A stretch of DNA of 64,000 nt from JBCFBK01 sp038562555 (GCA_038562555.1 JBCFBK010000004.1:62001-126000), one strand, 5' to 3'. Numbered from the stretch's first letter, positions 9,901 through 18,843 are shown. Program-made: numbers and translations. The notes: generated from the letters alone by a model not told the origin.

Positions 9901-10645
9901 CCAGCAGATGCTCGACCGCATCATTGAGCGGAAGATGCTTCAGGCGAACGGTATTTTCGGCATCTGGCCCGCCCATTCCGAGGGCGATGACGTTGTGTTG
10001 TTTGATGATGAAGCGCGGACAAAAGAGCTGGGGCGTTTCTATCATCTCAGGCAGCAGGAAAAAAAACAGGCCGGTTCCCCGAATTTTTGCCTGGCCGACT
10101 TTGTGGCGCCCCGTGAAGTGAATAAAACCGATTATTGCGGTGCTTTTGCTGTCACAGCCGGGGTTGGCATTGAAAAATGGATGGCTGAATACAAGGCCGA
10201 TCACGACGATTACAACGCCATTATGCTGGAAGCGCTTGCCGACCGGCTGGCCGAGGCATTCGCTGAATTGCTCCATGAGAAGGTCCGGAAAGAGTATTGG
10301 GCTTACGTCCCCGACGAAAACCTGAGTATGGAAGATATCATCAAAGTGAAATACCAGGGTATACGTCCGGCCATGGGGTATCCGGCCTGTCCCGAACACC
10401 ATGAGAAAAGGAACCTGTTCAACATATTGGGCGCTGAAAAAGTCGGCATTAACCTGTCGGAGCATTTCGCGATGTACCCGACAGCCGCCGTGTGCGGACA
10501 ATACTTCGCCCATCCTGAGTCGCGGTATTTCAGTCTGGAGAAGATCGGAAAGGATCAGGTGGAAGATTATGCGCGGAGAAAAGGCGTTTCGGTTGAACTG
10601 GTCGAACAGTTCCTGCCGGTGAACCTGAATTATAAGGGTATTTAG
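6956..10645 (+). CDS. metH: Cobalamin-dependent methionine synthase
   Basis: Transfers the methyl group of 5-methyltetrahydrofolate to homocysteine through methylcobalamin; cytoplasmic. At 1229 aa it is full length (E. coli MetH is 1227). The modules are in order. The homocysteine domain has Zn ligands C250 (GLNCSLG), C313 and C314 (GGCCGTTPD). The pterin domain has NIGERCNVSGSRKFARLI. Next are the cap, and the B12 domain with DVHDIGKN and axial H763. The C-terminal AdoMet activation domain has RPAMGYPACPEHHEK. All ligands are present, so it should be active and need B12. metF follows after 117 nt, giving a methyl-cycle pair. Confidence 0.97.
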   Translation: MHEAMEIKRDIREELKKRVLVLDGAMGTMIQEHELTEEDFRNEEFTALKNELFGNNDLLSVTRPDIIRGIHAAFLEAGSDIIETNTFNANRISQADYHTEQWVYGINLASAKIAREVADEFTKKTPDKPRFVAGAIGPTNKTLSLSPDVNDPGYRATDFDSVKEAYREQIEGLLDGGVDMLLVETIFDTLNAKAALYAIEEVLEGRNLRLPVMVSGTITDASGRTLSGQTVEAFVNSVRHIDLLSIGLNCSLGAKDMRPYLKEMAQKAPFYISAYPNAGLPNQFGEYDETPEEMAVQVKDFLDNNFVNIIGGCCGTTPDHIRKFAGIAAAASPHVKAENDGLTRFSGLEPVTLTPEVNFMNIGERCNVSGSRKFARLIRDEKYEEALAVAREQVENGAQVIDVNIDDAMLDAKKEMVTFLNLIMAEPDIARLPIMVDSSKWEVIEAGLKCLQGKAIVNSISMKEGEEQFLEQARKVKRYGAAVVVMAFDEKGQADSFERRIQICERAYRLLTEKIGFPPEDIIFDPNILTIGTGMEEHNNYAVDFINAVRWIKANLPKARTSGGVSNVSFSFRGNDPVREAIHSVFLFHAIRAGLDMGIVNPGMLQIYDEIPKDLLERVEDLVLNRRPDATERLLEFAQTMKEGEGKAVHKDEWRELPLVKRLEHALVKGIADHIEEDLAEALPLYQPTLNIIEGPLMDGMNVVGDLFGSGKMFLPQVIKSARVMKKAVAFLLPYIEKDKEKYKQQQTRRPKVLMATVKGDVHDIGKNIVGVVLGCNNYDVIDLGVMVPTEKILDTAVSEQVDIIGVSGLITPSLEIMATVAAEMERRGFTIPLLIGGATTSKIHTAVKIAPNYSKPVVYVKDASRTVNVVSSLLSGNEDYIRSVNDEYQQIRTFHGQKKSKEYLTLEDARANRFKIDWSKDEVSRPKVTGIHELIDYPIAELRKYIDWNFFFFVWELKGRFPDILSDERQGEQARKVYADAQQMLDRIIERKMLQANGIFGIWPAHSEGDDVVLFDDEARTKELGRFYHLRQQEKKQAGSPNFCLADFVAPREVNKTDYCGAFAVTAGVGIEKWMAEYKADHDDYNAIMLEALADRLAEAFAELLHEKVRKEYWAYVPDENLSMEDIIKVKYQGIRPAMGYPACPEHHEKRNLFNILGAEKVGINLSEHFAMYPTAAVCGQYFAHPESRYFSLEKIGKDQVEDYARRKGVSVELVEQFLPVNLNYKGI

Positions 10646-10762
10646 CGGGAGCAATTTTGTTATGGCCAGCAGTTAAAAAAAGAGCTTATGCCTTTTGTCG
10701 GGAAGGGATTGGTGCGTATGTTTGTACCGGGAAATCCAAAGTCTTGATAATAACAACAGAAC

Positions 10763-11731
10763 ATGAAGGTAATTGATTTTATCAAAAAAAGTGATAAGAC
10801 CATTTTTTCGTTTGAATTGCTCCCGCCGCTGAAGGGAAGTGATGCCGGTAATATCTACCGGACCATTGAAAATCTGATCGATTATAAACCCCGGTATATC
10901 AACATCACCACCCATCGGGATGAGATGATTTACAAGGAGATGTCAGACGGGACAATTCGCAGGCAGGTGGTGCGCAAACGCCCGGGAACAGTGGCCATAG
11001 CGGCCGCTATTCAGCATAAATACGGAATACCCGTAGTTCCGCATATTCTTTGCGGAGGTTTCACCAAAAGTGAAACGGAGCATGTGCTGATCGATCTTAN
11101 NNNNNNNNNTCTTAACTTGATGGGCATTAAGACTGTTCTGGCCCTGCGTGGCGACGGAAACAAGAATGAAACGGTGTTCCGCCCCGAAGCAGACGGACAT
11201 GCCCATGCCAATGAGCTGGTGGAACAGATTGTGAATCTGCGGAACGGAAGATACCTGGATCCGGATATGAAAAATTCAACGCCTTTGGATTTCTGCATTG
11301 GTGTGGCCGGTTATCCGGAGAAACATTTTGAAGCCCCTAATCTGGAAACCGATCTGCTGTACCTGAAGCAGAAAGTAGATGCCGGCGCAGAATACGTCGT
11401 GACCCAGATGTTCTTTGATAACCGGTTCTATTATGACTTTGTGGATAAATGCAGAGCTATGGGAATCACGGTTCCGATTATTCCCGGTATTAAACCGATT
11501 AATCTGGTCAATCAGCTTACGGTATTGCCAAAGATTTTCCGGATCGACATCCCGCGGGAACTCGCCAATGAGCTTTCAAAGTGCCGTGACAATGATGAGG
11601 CCAAGATCGTGGGCACCGAATGGGCGATTGAGCAGGCCAGGGATCTGGTCGCGCACAATGTGCCCGGCCTGCATATATACACTTACGGCATATCCGACAA
11701 TACGCGTAAAATCGTAGAAGCAGTGCTTTAA
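10763..11731 (+). CDS. metF: Methylenetetrahydrofolate reductase, interrupted by an N gap
   Basis: FAD enzyme reducing 5,10-methylene-THF to 5-methyl-THF, the methyl donor for the MetH encoded just upstream. Family motifs are clear: FSFELLPP near the start, PHILCGGFTKSETE, ALRGDGNKNE, YVVTQMFFDN and IPGIKPI. Ten Ns at 11100-11109 interrupt the codons after HVLIDL. The bases either side both read TCTTA, and collapsing the gap plus the duplicated TCTTA gives IDLNLMGIK, exactly the family pattern. The real protein is then about 317 aa rather than 322. The frame is kept either way. Confidence 0.95.
   Translation: MKVIDFIKKSDKTIFSFELLPPLKGSDAGNIYRTIENLIDYKPRYINITTHRDEMIYKEMSDGTIRRQVVRKRPGTVAIAAAIQHKYGIPVVPHILCGGFTKSETEHVLIDLXXXXLNLMGIKTVLALRGDGNKNETVFRPEADGHAHANELVEQIVNLRNGRYLDPDMKNSTPLDFCIGVAGYPEKHFEAPNLETDLLYLKQKVDAGAEYVVTQMFFDNRFYYDFVDKCRAMGITVPIIPGIKPINLVNQLTVLPKIFRIDIPRELANELSKCRDNDEAKIVGTEWAIEQARDLVAHNVPGLHIYTYGISDNTRKIVEAVL
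11100..11109. other. Ten-N assembly gap inside metF
   Basis: A fixed 10-N run. The five bases before it (TCTTA, 11095-11099, reading the last base before N as A) are repeated directly after it (11110-11114). The two contig ends probably overlap, and there is no missing sequence. Confidence 0.85.
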
Positions 11732-11774
11732 CCTGTTTTGCGTGGTTTGCGTTTAAATCGTTGAATAAGTGGCT

Positions 11775-12152
11775 ATGAGCAACCTTCCTGACATACGGAC
11801 CGGAAATGTCCAGGTGTACCTGGACAAGGAAGAGATTATCCTGGAGACCATTCAGCAAATCCTGAAGGACTTCGGCATGTTTGGCGTGGATATCAGGTAT
11901 AACGGGAGTATCGACAATGCCTATCAGGAACTTCATGGCCAGTTGGTCAGTCAGGTAGACGATATGCTTGCGAACCGGTCGGAACTGCTCATGTCAATCC
12001 TTTACCAGGTCGATATCAGTCACCATGATCTCACGCGTACGCAGGGTTTCTTCCCGGAGTATAATCAGGTCGAAATCATCGCCCATGAGATTATCTTCCG
12101 CGATCTCAAAAAAGTCTTGTTCCGACGGTATTTCAGCAGCCAGGGTAAGTAG
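11775..12152 (+). CDS. Conserved-looking protein of unknown function
   Basis: I do not recognise this family. The ORF opens with a GTG at 11769; the ATG at 11775 (MSNLPDIRTGNVQVYLDKEE) is a better start and gives 125 aa. The protein is acidic, looks mostly helical, and has no signal peptide, membrane span or cysteine motif. It lies 43 nt after metF on the same strand and may be co-transcribed with it. Nothing in the sequence ties it to methyl metabolism. Confidence 0.7.
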   Translation: MSNLPDIRTGNVQVYLDKEEIILETIQQILKDFGMFGVDIRYNGSIDNAYQELHGQLVSQVDDMLANRSELLMSILYQVDISHHDLTRTQGFFPEYNQVEIIAHEIIFRDLKKVLFRRYFSSQGK

Positions 12153-12368
12153 TTTTTCTGCACACAGAGGCTGGGTGCTTCCTTTCAGGAGAATCTCCGT
12201 GCAGCTTCCTCAACTTTATTTATGATCTGAACGGGACGATAAGCTTTCCCGATTAGCTACTTAACTCTTTCTTCCCGGCAACAATTTATGAAGGAGGAGG
12301 AACGTGAAACACATTTCGTATGATTTCCGTATCATTAAAGTAAGAAAAACGTATTTAAAACGTAAGAT

Positions 12369-12662
12369 ATGGCCAAAGTAGACGAGAATCTGGCGACTTT
12401 GGGGTTAAGGGGGAAGGTAGGTAACCTGGTATTCCGGAGGCGCGGCAATAAAACGACGGTATACGTTTTACCGACGCGGAAAGCTGGTTTTAGTGAAAAG
12501 CAGAAGCAAGCCCAGCAGGACTTTGCAGAGGCTGTTGCTCGGGCAAAAGAGGCGTTGAACAGTGAATCGGAACGCCGGCAGTTTGAAGAACTGGCAAAGA
12601 ATAAAGGGAAAGAAAGTGCATACAGCGCAGCGATTTCCTACTATTTTAAACAGATCCATTAG
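12369..12662 (+). CDS. Small basic protein of unknown function
   Basis: 97 aa, rich in Lys, Arg, Ala and Glu. The N-terminal third (LRGKVGNLVFRRRGNKTTVY) looks like a small beta sheet, and the rest (residues 37-95) looks like one or two charged amphipathic helices. Short proteins opening with a similar G-G-x-x-G-N-L-V-F pattern are common in Bacteroidota and have no assigned role. The basic surface would suit nucleic-acid binding, but that is only a guess. It has its own upstream region and ends about 100 nt before the convergent glycosyltransferase gene. Confidence 0.7.
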   Translation: MAKVDENLATLGLRGKVGNLVFRRRGNKTTVYVLPTRKAGFSEKQKQAQQDFAEAVARAKEALNSESERRQFEELAKNKGKESAYSAAISYYFKQIH

Positions 12663-12758
12663 CTTTTGCCGGTCTGTTTTGCCTTTTTACATGTTTGACT
12701 TGCCTCCCGAAATCGGGCTTGCCTTTACTGCCGTGACGGCAAAGGAAATGAGTGCGGG

Positions 12759-13781
12759 TTAGGAGGCAAGGCGGGAACGCAGAAAAAATAAACCCGACAG
12801 AATCAGATCGAAGAGAAAAAGCATGCGGTTTCGGTAAAACCAAAACAGATGTCTGTGGCTGCTGTTTTGCAGGTATATCCGCAGGAACAAGAGGTTTTCG
12901 GCCGTATGAAGTTGGCGGAGGACAGCGAAACGTTCTCCGGCTTTTTTTCGCGAACCTTTACGGTATAAGGAGTAAAATGCCCTTAAGAGGTAAAGCCCCG
13001 AAATCTCGTTGACGGGCTTTTCACTCAGTTCGCCGATATGATACTGGTTCACGAGGTCTTTCAGCAGACTGCTGATGATCGTAAATCCGGCCCTTTCCGA
13101 TTCGTGCGAAAAATGGCGTCGGCTCAGGGTTTGCGGCAGAAAATTAATGTAATGGTAGTGGGCAGCCGAAAGTAGTTTTACGGACTTAGCATATTTCATG
13201 TATTCCAGGAAAAATATCAGGTCATCACCAAAGAGAACCTGCGGATTGAACCGGATATGATGCTCGTTTAAGGTTTTTGCGTGATAAAGTTTGGGGAAAG
13301 GAGTTCCCGGAACGTAATAGGTACCCTGATGAAAAAGGAGATCGCCAAATTCTTCAGGATGAAAAAGCCGATCCGGGAAACCGGCATTTTTATGAATGCG
13401 ATCAATCCGCTCTTCCGTAAAATCCTGCATCACAAAAAGGGATTCGTCCTGTTTCAGTTCGTCCACCAGGAACGATTCCAGATAGGGCGGCTCTACCCAG
13501 TCGTCTGCATCCACAAAACAGATGTATTTGCCGGTTGCATGTTCCAGTCCGGCGTTACGTGCCAGGGCCACGCCACGATTGGACTGATGGAATACCCGCA
13601 GACGTTTGTCCTGCAGGGCATAGCTGTCGCAGATTTCTCCGCTTTGGTCCCGGCTTCCGTCATTGATCAGCAGGAGTTCGAAATTGGTAAATGTCTGGGC
13701 CAGGATGCTTTCGACGCATCTCCGGAGCGTTTTTTCGGCATTGTATACCGGAATGATAACCGAAATTAATGTTTTTTCCAT
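12759..13781 (-). CDS. Family 2 glycosyltransferase
   Basis: 340 aa from the ATG at 13781 (MEKTLISVIIPVYNAEKTL); an upstream in-frame start at 13820 would add 13 residues with no family match. The GT-A fold motifs are present: the nucleotide-binding opening SVIIPVYN, LLINDGSRDQS, and the metal-binding DAD at residues 91-93 in CFVDADDW. An inverting sugar transfer to a surface glycan is the family role; donor and acceptor cannot be read. A hydrophobic stretch near the C-terminus (FWFYRNRMLFLFDLILSGLF) may touch the membrane. It stands alone, with no polysaccharide cluster nearby. Confidence 0.88.
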   Translation of the reverse strand: MEKTLISVIIPVYNAEKTLRRCVESILAQTFTNFELLLINDGSRDQSGEICDSYALQDKRLRVFHQSNRGVALARNAGLEHATGKYICFVDADDWVEPPYLESFLVDELKQDESLFVMQDFTEERIDRIHKNAGFPDRLFHPEEFGDLLFHQGTYYVPGTPFPKLYHAKTLNEHHIRFNPQVLFGDDLIFFLEYMKYAKSVKLLSAAHYHYINFLPQTLSRRHFSHESERAGFTIISSLLKDLVNQYHIGELSEKPVNEISGLYLLRAFYSLYRKGSRKKAGERFAVLRQLHTAENLLFLRIYLQNSSHRHLFWFYRNRMLFLFDLILSGLFFLRSRLAS

Positions 13782-14109
13782 AATTGAAGAAGCCGATAAT
13801 GAAGAACATAGTTTCTTCATTTACACAAATTTATAAATTGCGCTCTTGTTGACAAAAAGTTTGATCGTGTTATTTTATAATTAACGTAAAAAGTTGTGTT
13901 ACAGCATAAGTTATCCCAGCTTCGATTATCCCTATTTCTGTTATAAAGTCCGCATACCCCCGGCATCAAACATCTTTTCCGGAATTTTTTTTTGGCGACG
14001 TCAGGGTAAACGAGTTCGAGCGTGTCTTAACGGCGAATGACCCCCGAAAGAACGCGTTCAGAAATTTAGGGTGTCGCAGGCAACAGATAACTAAGAAAAC
14101 AATTCAGCT
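13782..14109. other. Divergent intergenic region with no recognisable gene
   Basis: 328 nt between the glycosyltransferase (minus) and TonB receptor (plus) genes. The left half is AT-rich and includes a small GAAGAA/TTCTTC inverted repeat (13799-13817). The right half is G+C-richer. It must hold both promoters, but I see no box pair good enough to call. Confidence 0.4.
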
Positions 14110-16449
14110 ATGCAGAAAACAGTTCAGAGGCTGGTATGCCTCTTTGTGCTACTTTTTCTGGTCGGTGAAGCGCATGCTGTCCCGTCGGAGAAGAAGCATT
14201 TTACGATAAGTGGCTACGTGAGGGACTCATCCAACGGCGAAGCGCTGATTGGAGCCACAATACGTGTTGCAGGCCGTCCGGCAGGAACAGCCACTAACGC
14301 CTATGGGTTTTATTCCCTGAGCCTTGATCCGGGCGAATATGAGCTTCAATTCGGCTATGTCGGGTTTAAAACCGAAAGCCGTCTTGTAAACCTGAACCGG
14401 AATGTGACTGTCAACCTGGAACTGGAACAGGAAACCAGGCAACTGGAAGAATTTGAGGTTGTAGGCAACAAACAGGGCGTGGACCTGCGTAAACCGGAAA
14501 TGAGCTCGTCCACGCTTCCGATGAAAACCATCCGCCAGATCCCGGCCATGATGGGTGAAGTGGACCTGATCAAAGCCATCCAGTTATTACCGGGGGTCCA
14601 GCCAACCAGCGAAGGATCATCCTCGTTCAGCGTGCGGGGCGGCTCAGGCGACCAGAACCTGATCCTGCTCGATGAAGCCACAGTGTACAATGCCTCCCAC
14701 CTGATGGGCTTTTTCTCGGTGTTTAACAACGATGCGATCAACTCCGTGAAAATCTATAAGGGCGATATCCCCGTATGGGCCGGAGGCCGACTGGCATCAT
14801 TGCTGGATGTCCGGATGAAGGAAGGGAACAACAAGCGCTTTGGCGCCTCGGGAGGCATCGGCTTATTATCCAGCCGTCTGACCCTGGAAGGACCCATTCA
14901 AAAAGATAAGAGTTCGTTTATTCTTTCGGGACGCCGTTCCTATTTCGACCTGTTCACGGCCCTTTCAAGCGATGAAGATATCAAGGATACCAAACTTTAT
15001 TTTTATGACCTGAACGGAAAGATGAACTTTACCCTTGGAGAGAAAGACCGGCTGTATTTTTCGGGATACTCAGGCAGAGATGTTTACGACAACGACTTTG
15101 CCGGAATGAATTTTGGTAACCGCACCTTTACTACCCGGTGGAACCACCTGTTTAGTCAGAAGATCTTTTCAAATCTGAGTTTGATCTACAGCAAATACGA
15201 TTACAAACTTGACTTTTCCTCGAACGAGAGCAATGAATATATCTGGAAGTATGACATGGATGACGCCGGAGTGAAATATGACCTTGGCTTTCTGGTTTCC
15301 TCCGATTTTGAGCTTAAAACCGGTTTCCAATGGGCTTTTCATACGATGCATCCCGGAACGGTATCTTCAACGGGCAATAACTTTGAGCCTTATATCCTGC
15401 AGACAAAGAAATCGGCCGAAGGAGCAGGCTATCTGCAGGCCGAGCAAAAGATAGGCGAACGGATCGTGCTGCGTTATGGCCTTAGATGGTCGCTGTTTGC
15501 CAACCGGGGAATGGACACGGTATATGTCTATAATGACCGGTACGAGGAAACAGGGATGAAAACTTACGGGAGCGGTGATTACTTTAACTGGCAGAACGGG
15601 CCGGAACCCCGCATCGGAATGTCGTACCTGATCAATGATAAGTCGTCTCTGAAAGCCAGTTATGCACGGACCCGTCAGTATTATCAGATCGCGACCAACT
15701 CCAATTCAGGAACGCCGCTTGATCTTTGGTTCAGCTCAAGCCCGAATGTCAGACCGCAGATCTCCGACCAATGGTCGGTGGGCTACAACCGCTACCTTTA
15801 CGAACAGAAGATCGAGCTTTCGGCTGAGGTTTATTATAAGAACATGCAGCATACGATCGATTTTAAAGACCACCCGGAGCTTTATTTTAACCGCAGACTG
15901 GAAGGGGAGCTGCGGTACGGAAAAGGCTATGCATACGGGGCAGAAGTGATGGCCATGCTGAATTTCAGCAGCGTAAACGGATGGGTGAGCTACGCCTATA
16001 CCCGTTCCGAAAGAAAAATCGATCAGATTGCCGGAGGAGAATGGTTTACTTCTCCTTTCGAAAAGCCGCATTCGGTCAACATTGTGCTGAATTACCAGCA
16101 CAACAGGAAGAACAGCTTCGGACTGAACTGGGTATATGCCACAGGACAACCGGCCACTTTCCCCGTGGGCAGGATGGAATACGGGAATGTGGTGCTTCCG
16201 GTGTATTCAGACCGCAACTCGGAGCGGTTCCCGGCCTACCATCGGCTTGATCTGGCGTACACGCACAAGCTTCGCAACTGGGGAAAGGTGGAACGGGAGC
16301 TGAGTTTTTCATTGTACAACGCTTATGGCCGGCGTAATACCTGGGCCATTCAATTCGAAGCCGACGACGATAATCCAAAGGTAATGAAAGCCAAAAACCT
16401 CTACCTGTTCACCTTTGTCCCATCTGTCACCTATAACCTGAAATTCTGA
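14110..16449 (+). CDS. TonB-dependent receptor with carboxypeptidase-like N-domain
   Basis: 779-aa outer-membrane receptor, shorter than SusC types (about 1000 or more). A signal peptide covers about residues 1-24 (LVCLFVLLFLVGEAHAV). A CarboxypepD_reg-like beta sandwich follows at about 32-115 (GYVRDSSNGEALIGATIRV, YELQFGYVGFKT). The plug domain has LIKAIQLLPGVQPTSEGSS and FSVRGGSGDQNLILLDEA. The rest is a 22-strand-type barrel ending in an aromatic F (VTYNLKF). Its stop codon overlaps the start of a DUF4249 lipoprotein gene, a pairing common in Bacteroidota in place of SusD. The substrate is unknown. Confidence 0.93.
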   Translation: MQKTVQRLVCLFVLLFLVGEAHAVPSEKKHFTISGYVRDSSNGEALIGATIRVAGRPAGTATNAYGFYSLSLDPGEYELQFGYVGFKTESRLVNLNRNVTVNLELEQETRQLEEFEVVGNKQGVDLRKPEMSSSTLPMKTIRQIPAMMGEVDLIKAIQLLPGVQPTSEGSSSFSVRGGSGDQNLILLDEATVYNASHLMGFFSVFNNDAINSVKIYKGDIPVWAGGRLASLLDVRMKEGNNKRFGASGGIGLLSSRLTLEGPIQKDKSSFILSGRRSYFDLFTALSSDEDIKDTKLYFYDLNGKMNFTLGEKDRLYFSGYSGRDVYDNDFAGMNFGNRTFTTRWNHLFSQKIFSNLSLIYSKYDYKLDFSSNESNEYIWKYDMDDAGVKYDLGFLVSSDFELKTGFQWAFHTMHPGTVSSTGNNFEPYILQTKKSAEGAGYLQAEQKIGERIVLRYGLRWSLFANRGMDTVYVYNDRYEETGMKTYGSGDYFNWQNGPEPRIGMSYLINDKSSLKASYARTRQYYQIATNSNSGTPLDLWFSSSPNVRPQISDQWSVGYNRYLYEQKIELSAEVYYKNMQHTIDFKDHPELYFNRRLEGELRYGKGYAYGAEVMAMLNFSSVNGWVSYAYTRSERKIDQIAGGEWFTSPFEKPHSVNIVLNYQHNRKNSFGLNWVYATGQPATFPVGRMEYGNVVLPVYSDRNSERFPAYHRLDLAYTHKLRNWGKVERELSFSLYNAYGRRNTWAIQFEADDDNPKVMKAKNLYLFTFVPSVTYNLKF

Positions 16450-17315
16450 TGATCATGCGAAAATATAGTTATTTGCTTTCACTTTTATTGATCAGTGCCT
16501 GTACCGAAGAGATTGATCTCCCCTTAAAAAGCCAGGGAACCCGGATGCTGGTGGTGGAAGGTCAGATCACGACCGACACGACCGCCCACCGGATCAGGTT
16601 AAGCTATACCTCCGATTACTATGATATCGGGGAAAATCCGGTTGAAGGCGCGGCGGTGACGGTTTCGGAAGGGACTAACAATTATATTCTGACTGAAGAC
16701 CCGCAGCAAAAAGGCCTGTTTAGAACCGCATCTGATTTTTACGGCGTACCAGGCAAAACTTACCGGTTAACCATTACCGGCGTTGACAGCGATGAGGACG
16801 GACAGACGGAAACCTACACGTCCGAAAGCACCATGCCGGCATTGCCTGTATTGGATTCAATCCGCGTTGCAGTGATACACAAGTTTTATACCGACGTTTT
16901 GCAAATCAGTTATTACTCACAGGAAGATCCCACACCCGATGACGCCTATCTGTACCGGGCAAGCGTCAACAACGTCATGGTGACCGATTCGCTGCATGAG
17001 TGGAGTTTTACAGACGATGAGCTCTTCAACGGACAGCGGGCCGAGGACGAGCCGGTGCTCTATCTGGATCAGGAGATGGAACAATATCAGGTGAAACACG
17101 GTGATAAGATTATGCTGGAGCTCTCCCATATTCCGTATCATTACTACCAGTTTCTGGACGATACGCTGTGGGAATTCTATGGTTCCAGTCCGCTGAGCGG
17201 TAACCCGGCAAATATCCGGACCAATATTTCCGGTCCGCGGAAAGCCTGGGGCTTCTTCGCAGCTTATTCCATTGACCGCAAAATTAAGGTCCTTCGTTTG
17301 AATTCCGGTCAGTAA
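16449..17315 (+). CDS. DUF4249 lipoprotein, partner of the TonB receptor
   Basis: 288 aa. A lipoprotein signal is evident: a hydrophobic run then LLISAC at about residues 13-18, so Cys18 would be lipidated. The body matches DUF4249, an Ig-like protein found behind TonB receptors in Bacteroidota (GTRMLVVEGQITTDTT, GAAVTVSEG, YRLTITG). The start ATG shares its first base with the receptor's TGA stop; an ATG at 16455 is an alternative. It probably sits at the cell surface and assists the receptor, as SusD does for SusC, which is inference from position. Confidence 0.88.
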   Translation: MIMRKYSYLLSLLLISACTEEIDLPLKSQGTRMLVVEGQITTDTTAHRIRLSYTSDYYDIGENPVEGAAVTVSEGTNNYILTEDPQQKGLFRTASDFYGVPGKTYRLTITGVDSDEDGQTETYTSESTMPALPVLDSIRVAVIHKFYTDVLQISYYSQEDPTPDDAYLYRASVNNVMVTDSLHEWSFTDDELFNGQRAEDEPVLYLDQEMEQYQVKHGDKIMLELSHIPYHYYQFLDDTLWEFYGSSPLSGNPANIRTNISGPRKAWGFFAAYSIDRKIKVLRLNSGQ

Positions 17316-17320
17316 CGGGA

Positions 17321-17357
17321 TACAAAGCCTGCTTCTCCGGGAGAGCCAGGCTTTGTA
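17321..17357. terminator. Hairpin between convergent DUF4249 and nuoN genes
   Basis: TACAAAGCCTG (17321-17331) pairs perfectly with CAGGCTTTGTA (17347-17357), loop about 15 nt. It lies between two convergent stop codons and may serve both strands. It lacks a clear U-tract. Confidence 0.6.
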
Positions 17358-17379
17358 ATATCGGGAGGAATCTTAAAAT

Positions 17380-18819
17380 TTACATCCCGAAGCTGAACTG
17401 ATTGATCGTTTCGTAGAAGATGCTGGCAATTCCAATAAGCACGATACCGGCCAGGCAGATCACCATCCCGATTTTGCTGTAAACATCACTTTTAAAAGAT
17501 ACGACAGGTGTTTCACTTTTGTTGATGTACATGGCTTTGACAATTAAGAGGTAGTAATACAGCGAGATGACTGTATTAACCAAAGCAATGAAAACCAGTA
17601 AATGGAATCCTTCCTTAAAAGCGGCCATAAAAATGAAAAATTTACTGAAGAAGCCGGCAAAGGGGGGAATTCCTGCCAGCGAAAACAGGGCCAGCGTCAT
17701 CAGCAGCGATAACTTCGGATTGGTCTGGTAAAGGCCATCGTAGTTTTCCATATTCACCTTCCCGGTTACCTGCTCGATGATGGCGATGACTGAGAAGACG
17801 CCAAGCGTTCCAACCAGATAAACCAGCACATAATACACCAGCGCAGTCATTCCTTCCGCACTGCCTCCGATGACGCCCAGCATGATGTAGCCGGCCTGCG
17901 AGATGGCTGAAAAAGCCATAAACCGCTTGAGGTTTTGCTGACGGATGGCAAAGAGGTTGGCGATGGTAATCGATGCAATAGTGATCCAGTACAGGACTTC
18001 CTGCCACTGCGCCGTAATGGGAGCGAACACCTTGATCAGGATGGTCATCAGCACAAAAGCCGCCGAACTCTTTGAGATCACGCTCAGGTAACTGGTTACC
18101 ATGGTGGGAGCACCCTGGTAAACGTCGGCCGTCCACAGGTGAAACGGGACCAGCGATATTTTGAATCCCATGCCCACGAAGAAAAATACAAAAGCCATGA
18201 TCTGAAGGGCGCTTCCGTCAATGCCGGCAGGTATATCGTCGAAGTAAAGGGTGCCTGTGGTTCCGTAAATCAGCGAGATCCCATACAGCAGCAAACCGCT
18301 TGAGAAAAGCGAAGAAAGGATGTATTTGGCGCCTGCTTCAGCGGAATTGTGCCGGTATTTGTCGAAGGCAACCAGGGCAGCCATTGGGATGGAAGCGGTT
18401 TCGAGCCCGATGAAGAACATCAGGAAGTGCCCGGCCGAGATCATGAAATACATACCCAGCAGGGTGCTTAACATGAGCACATAAAATTCACCTTGTTTGA
18501 AGGAGGTATCCTCCCGGGCCATCCATTCGTGTGCCATCAGAAAAATGATGAGCGTGCCAATGCTGAGGATGGATTTGACAATCGTGTGCATCGGTACATA
18601 ATGGTACATGCCTCCGAATGCATCGGCGGCTTCTGCCGGGAACAGATTGATAACCGTATGAATGCCCAGCACCAGGATGGGCATAAAGGTATTCAGACGC
18701 GGTTTGCCGCCCTTTTTGTGAGCATCGGGACTCATGAAGAAGTCGGCCACCAGAATGATGGCGATGACTGCTATGAGTGACAGCTCTTCTTTCATGTATA
18801 AAAACTGCGAGTAATCCAT
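17380..18819 (-). CDS. nuoN: NADH-quinone oxidoreductase subunit N
   Basis: Proton-pumping membrane subunit of complex I, 479 aa with about 14 hydrophobic helices. It carries the antiporter-like core: an ETASIPMAALVAFDK segment with the conserved Glu, VPFHLWTADVYQGAPT, and KSSAAFVL with a conserved Lys. The order A-B-CD-H-I-J-K-L-M-N on the minus strand makes this the last gene of the operon. The start codon lies 24 nt after the nuoM stop. A hairpin at 17321-17357 ends the unit. Confidence 0.96.
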   Translation of the reverse strand: MDYSQFLYMKEELSLIAVIAIILVADFFMSPDAHKKGGKPRLNTFMPILVLGIHTVINLFPAEAADAFGGMYHYVPMHTIVKSILSIGTLIIFLMAHEWMAREDTSFKQGEFYVLMLSTLLGMYFMISAGHFLMFFIGLETASIPMAALVAFDKYRHNSAEAGAKYILSSLFSSGLLLYGISLIYGTTGTLYFDDIPAGIDGSALQIMAFVFFFVGMGFKISLVPFHLWTADVYQGAPTMVTSYLSVISKSSAAFVLMTILIKVFAPITAQWQEVLYWITIASITIANLFAIRQQNLKRFMAFSAISQAGYIMLGVIGGSAEGMTALVYYVLVYLVGTLGVFSVIAIIEQVTGKVNMENYDGLYQTNPKLSLLMTLALFSLAGIPPFAGFFSKFFIFMAAFKEGFHLLVFIALVNTVISLYYYLLIVKAMYINKSETPVVSFKSDVYSKIGMVICLAGIVLIGIASIFYETINQFSFGM

Positions 18820-18843
18820 GTTATGCGATTAGTTGATTCAAGA

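Noticed and set aside
9002..10654. A 550-residue open frame on the minus strand opposite metH
   Set aside because: It lies fully inside metH, which has all catalytic and cofactor residues; the antisense frame has no recognisable domain and arises from the codon bias of metH.
12304..12381. A 26-codon GTG-started ORF preceded by GGAGGAGG
   Set aside because: The Shine-Dalgarno-like run is striking, but the ORF overlaps the start of the next gene, shows no motif, and Bacteroidota rarely rely on such sites.
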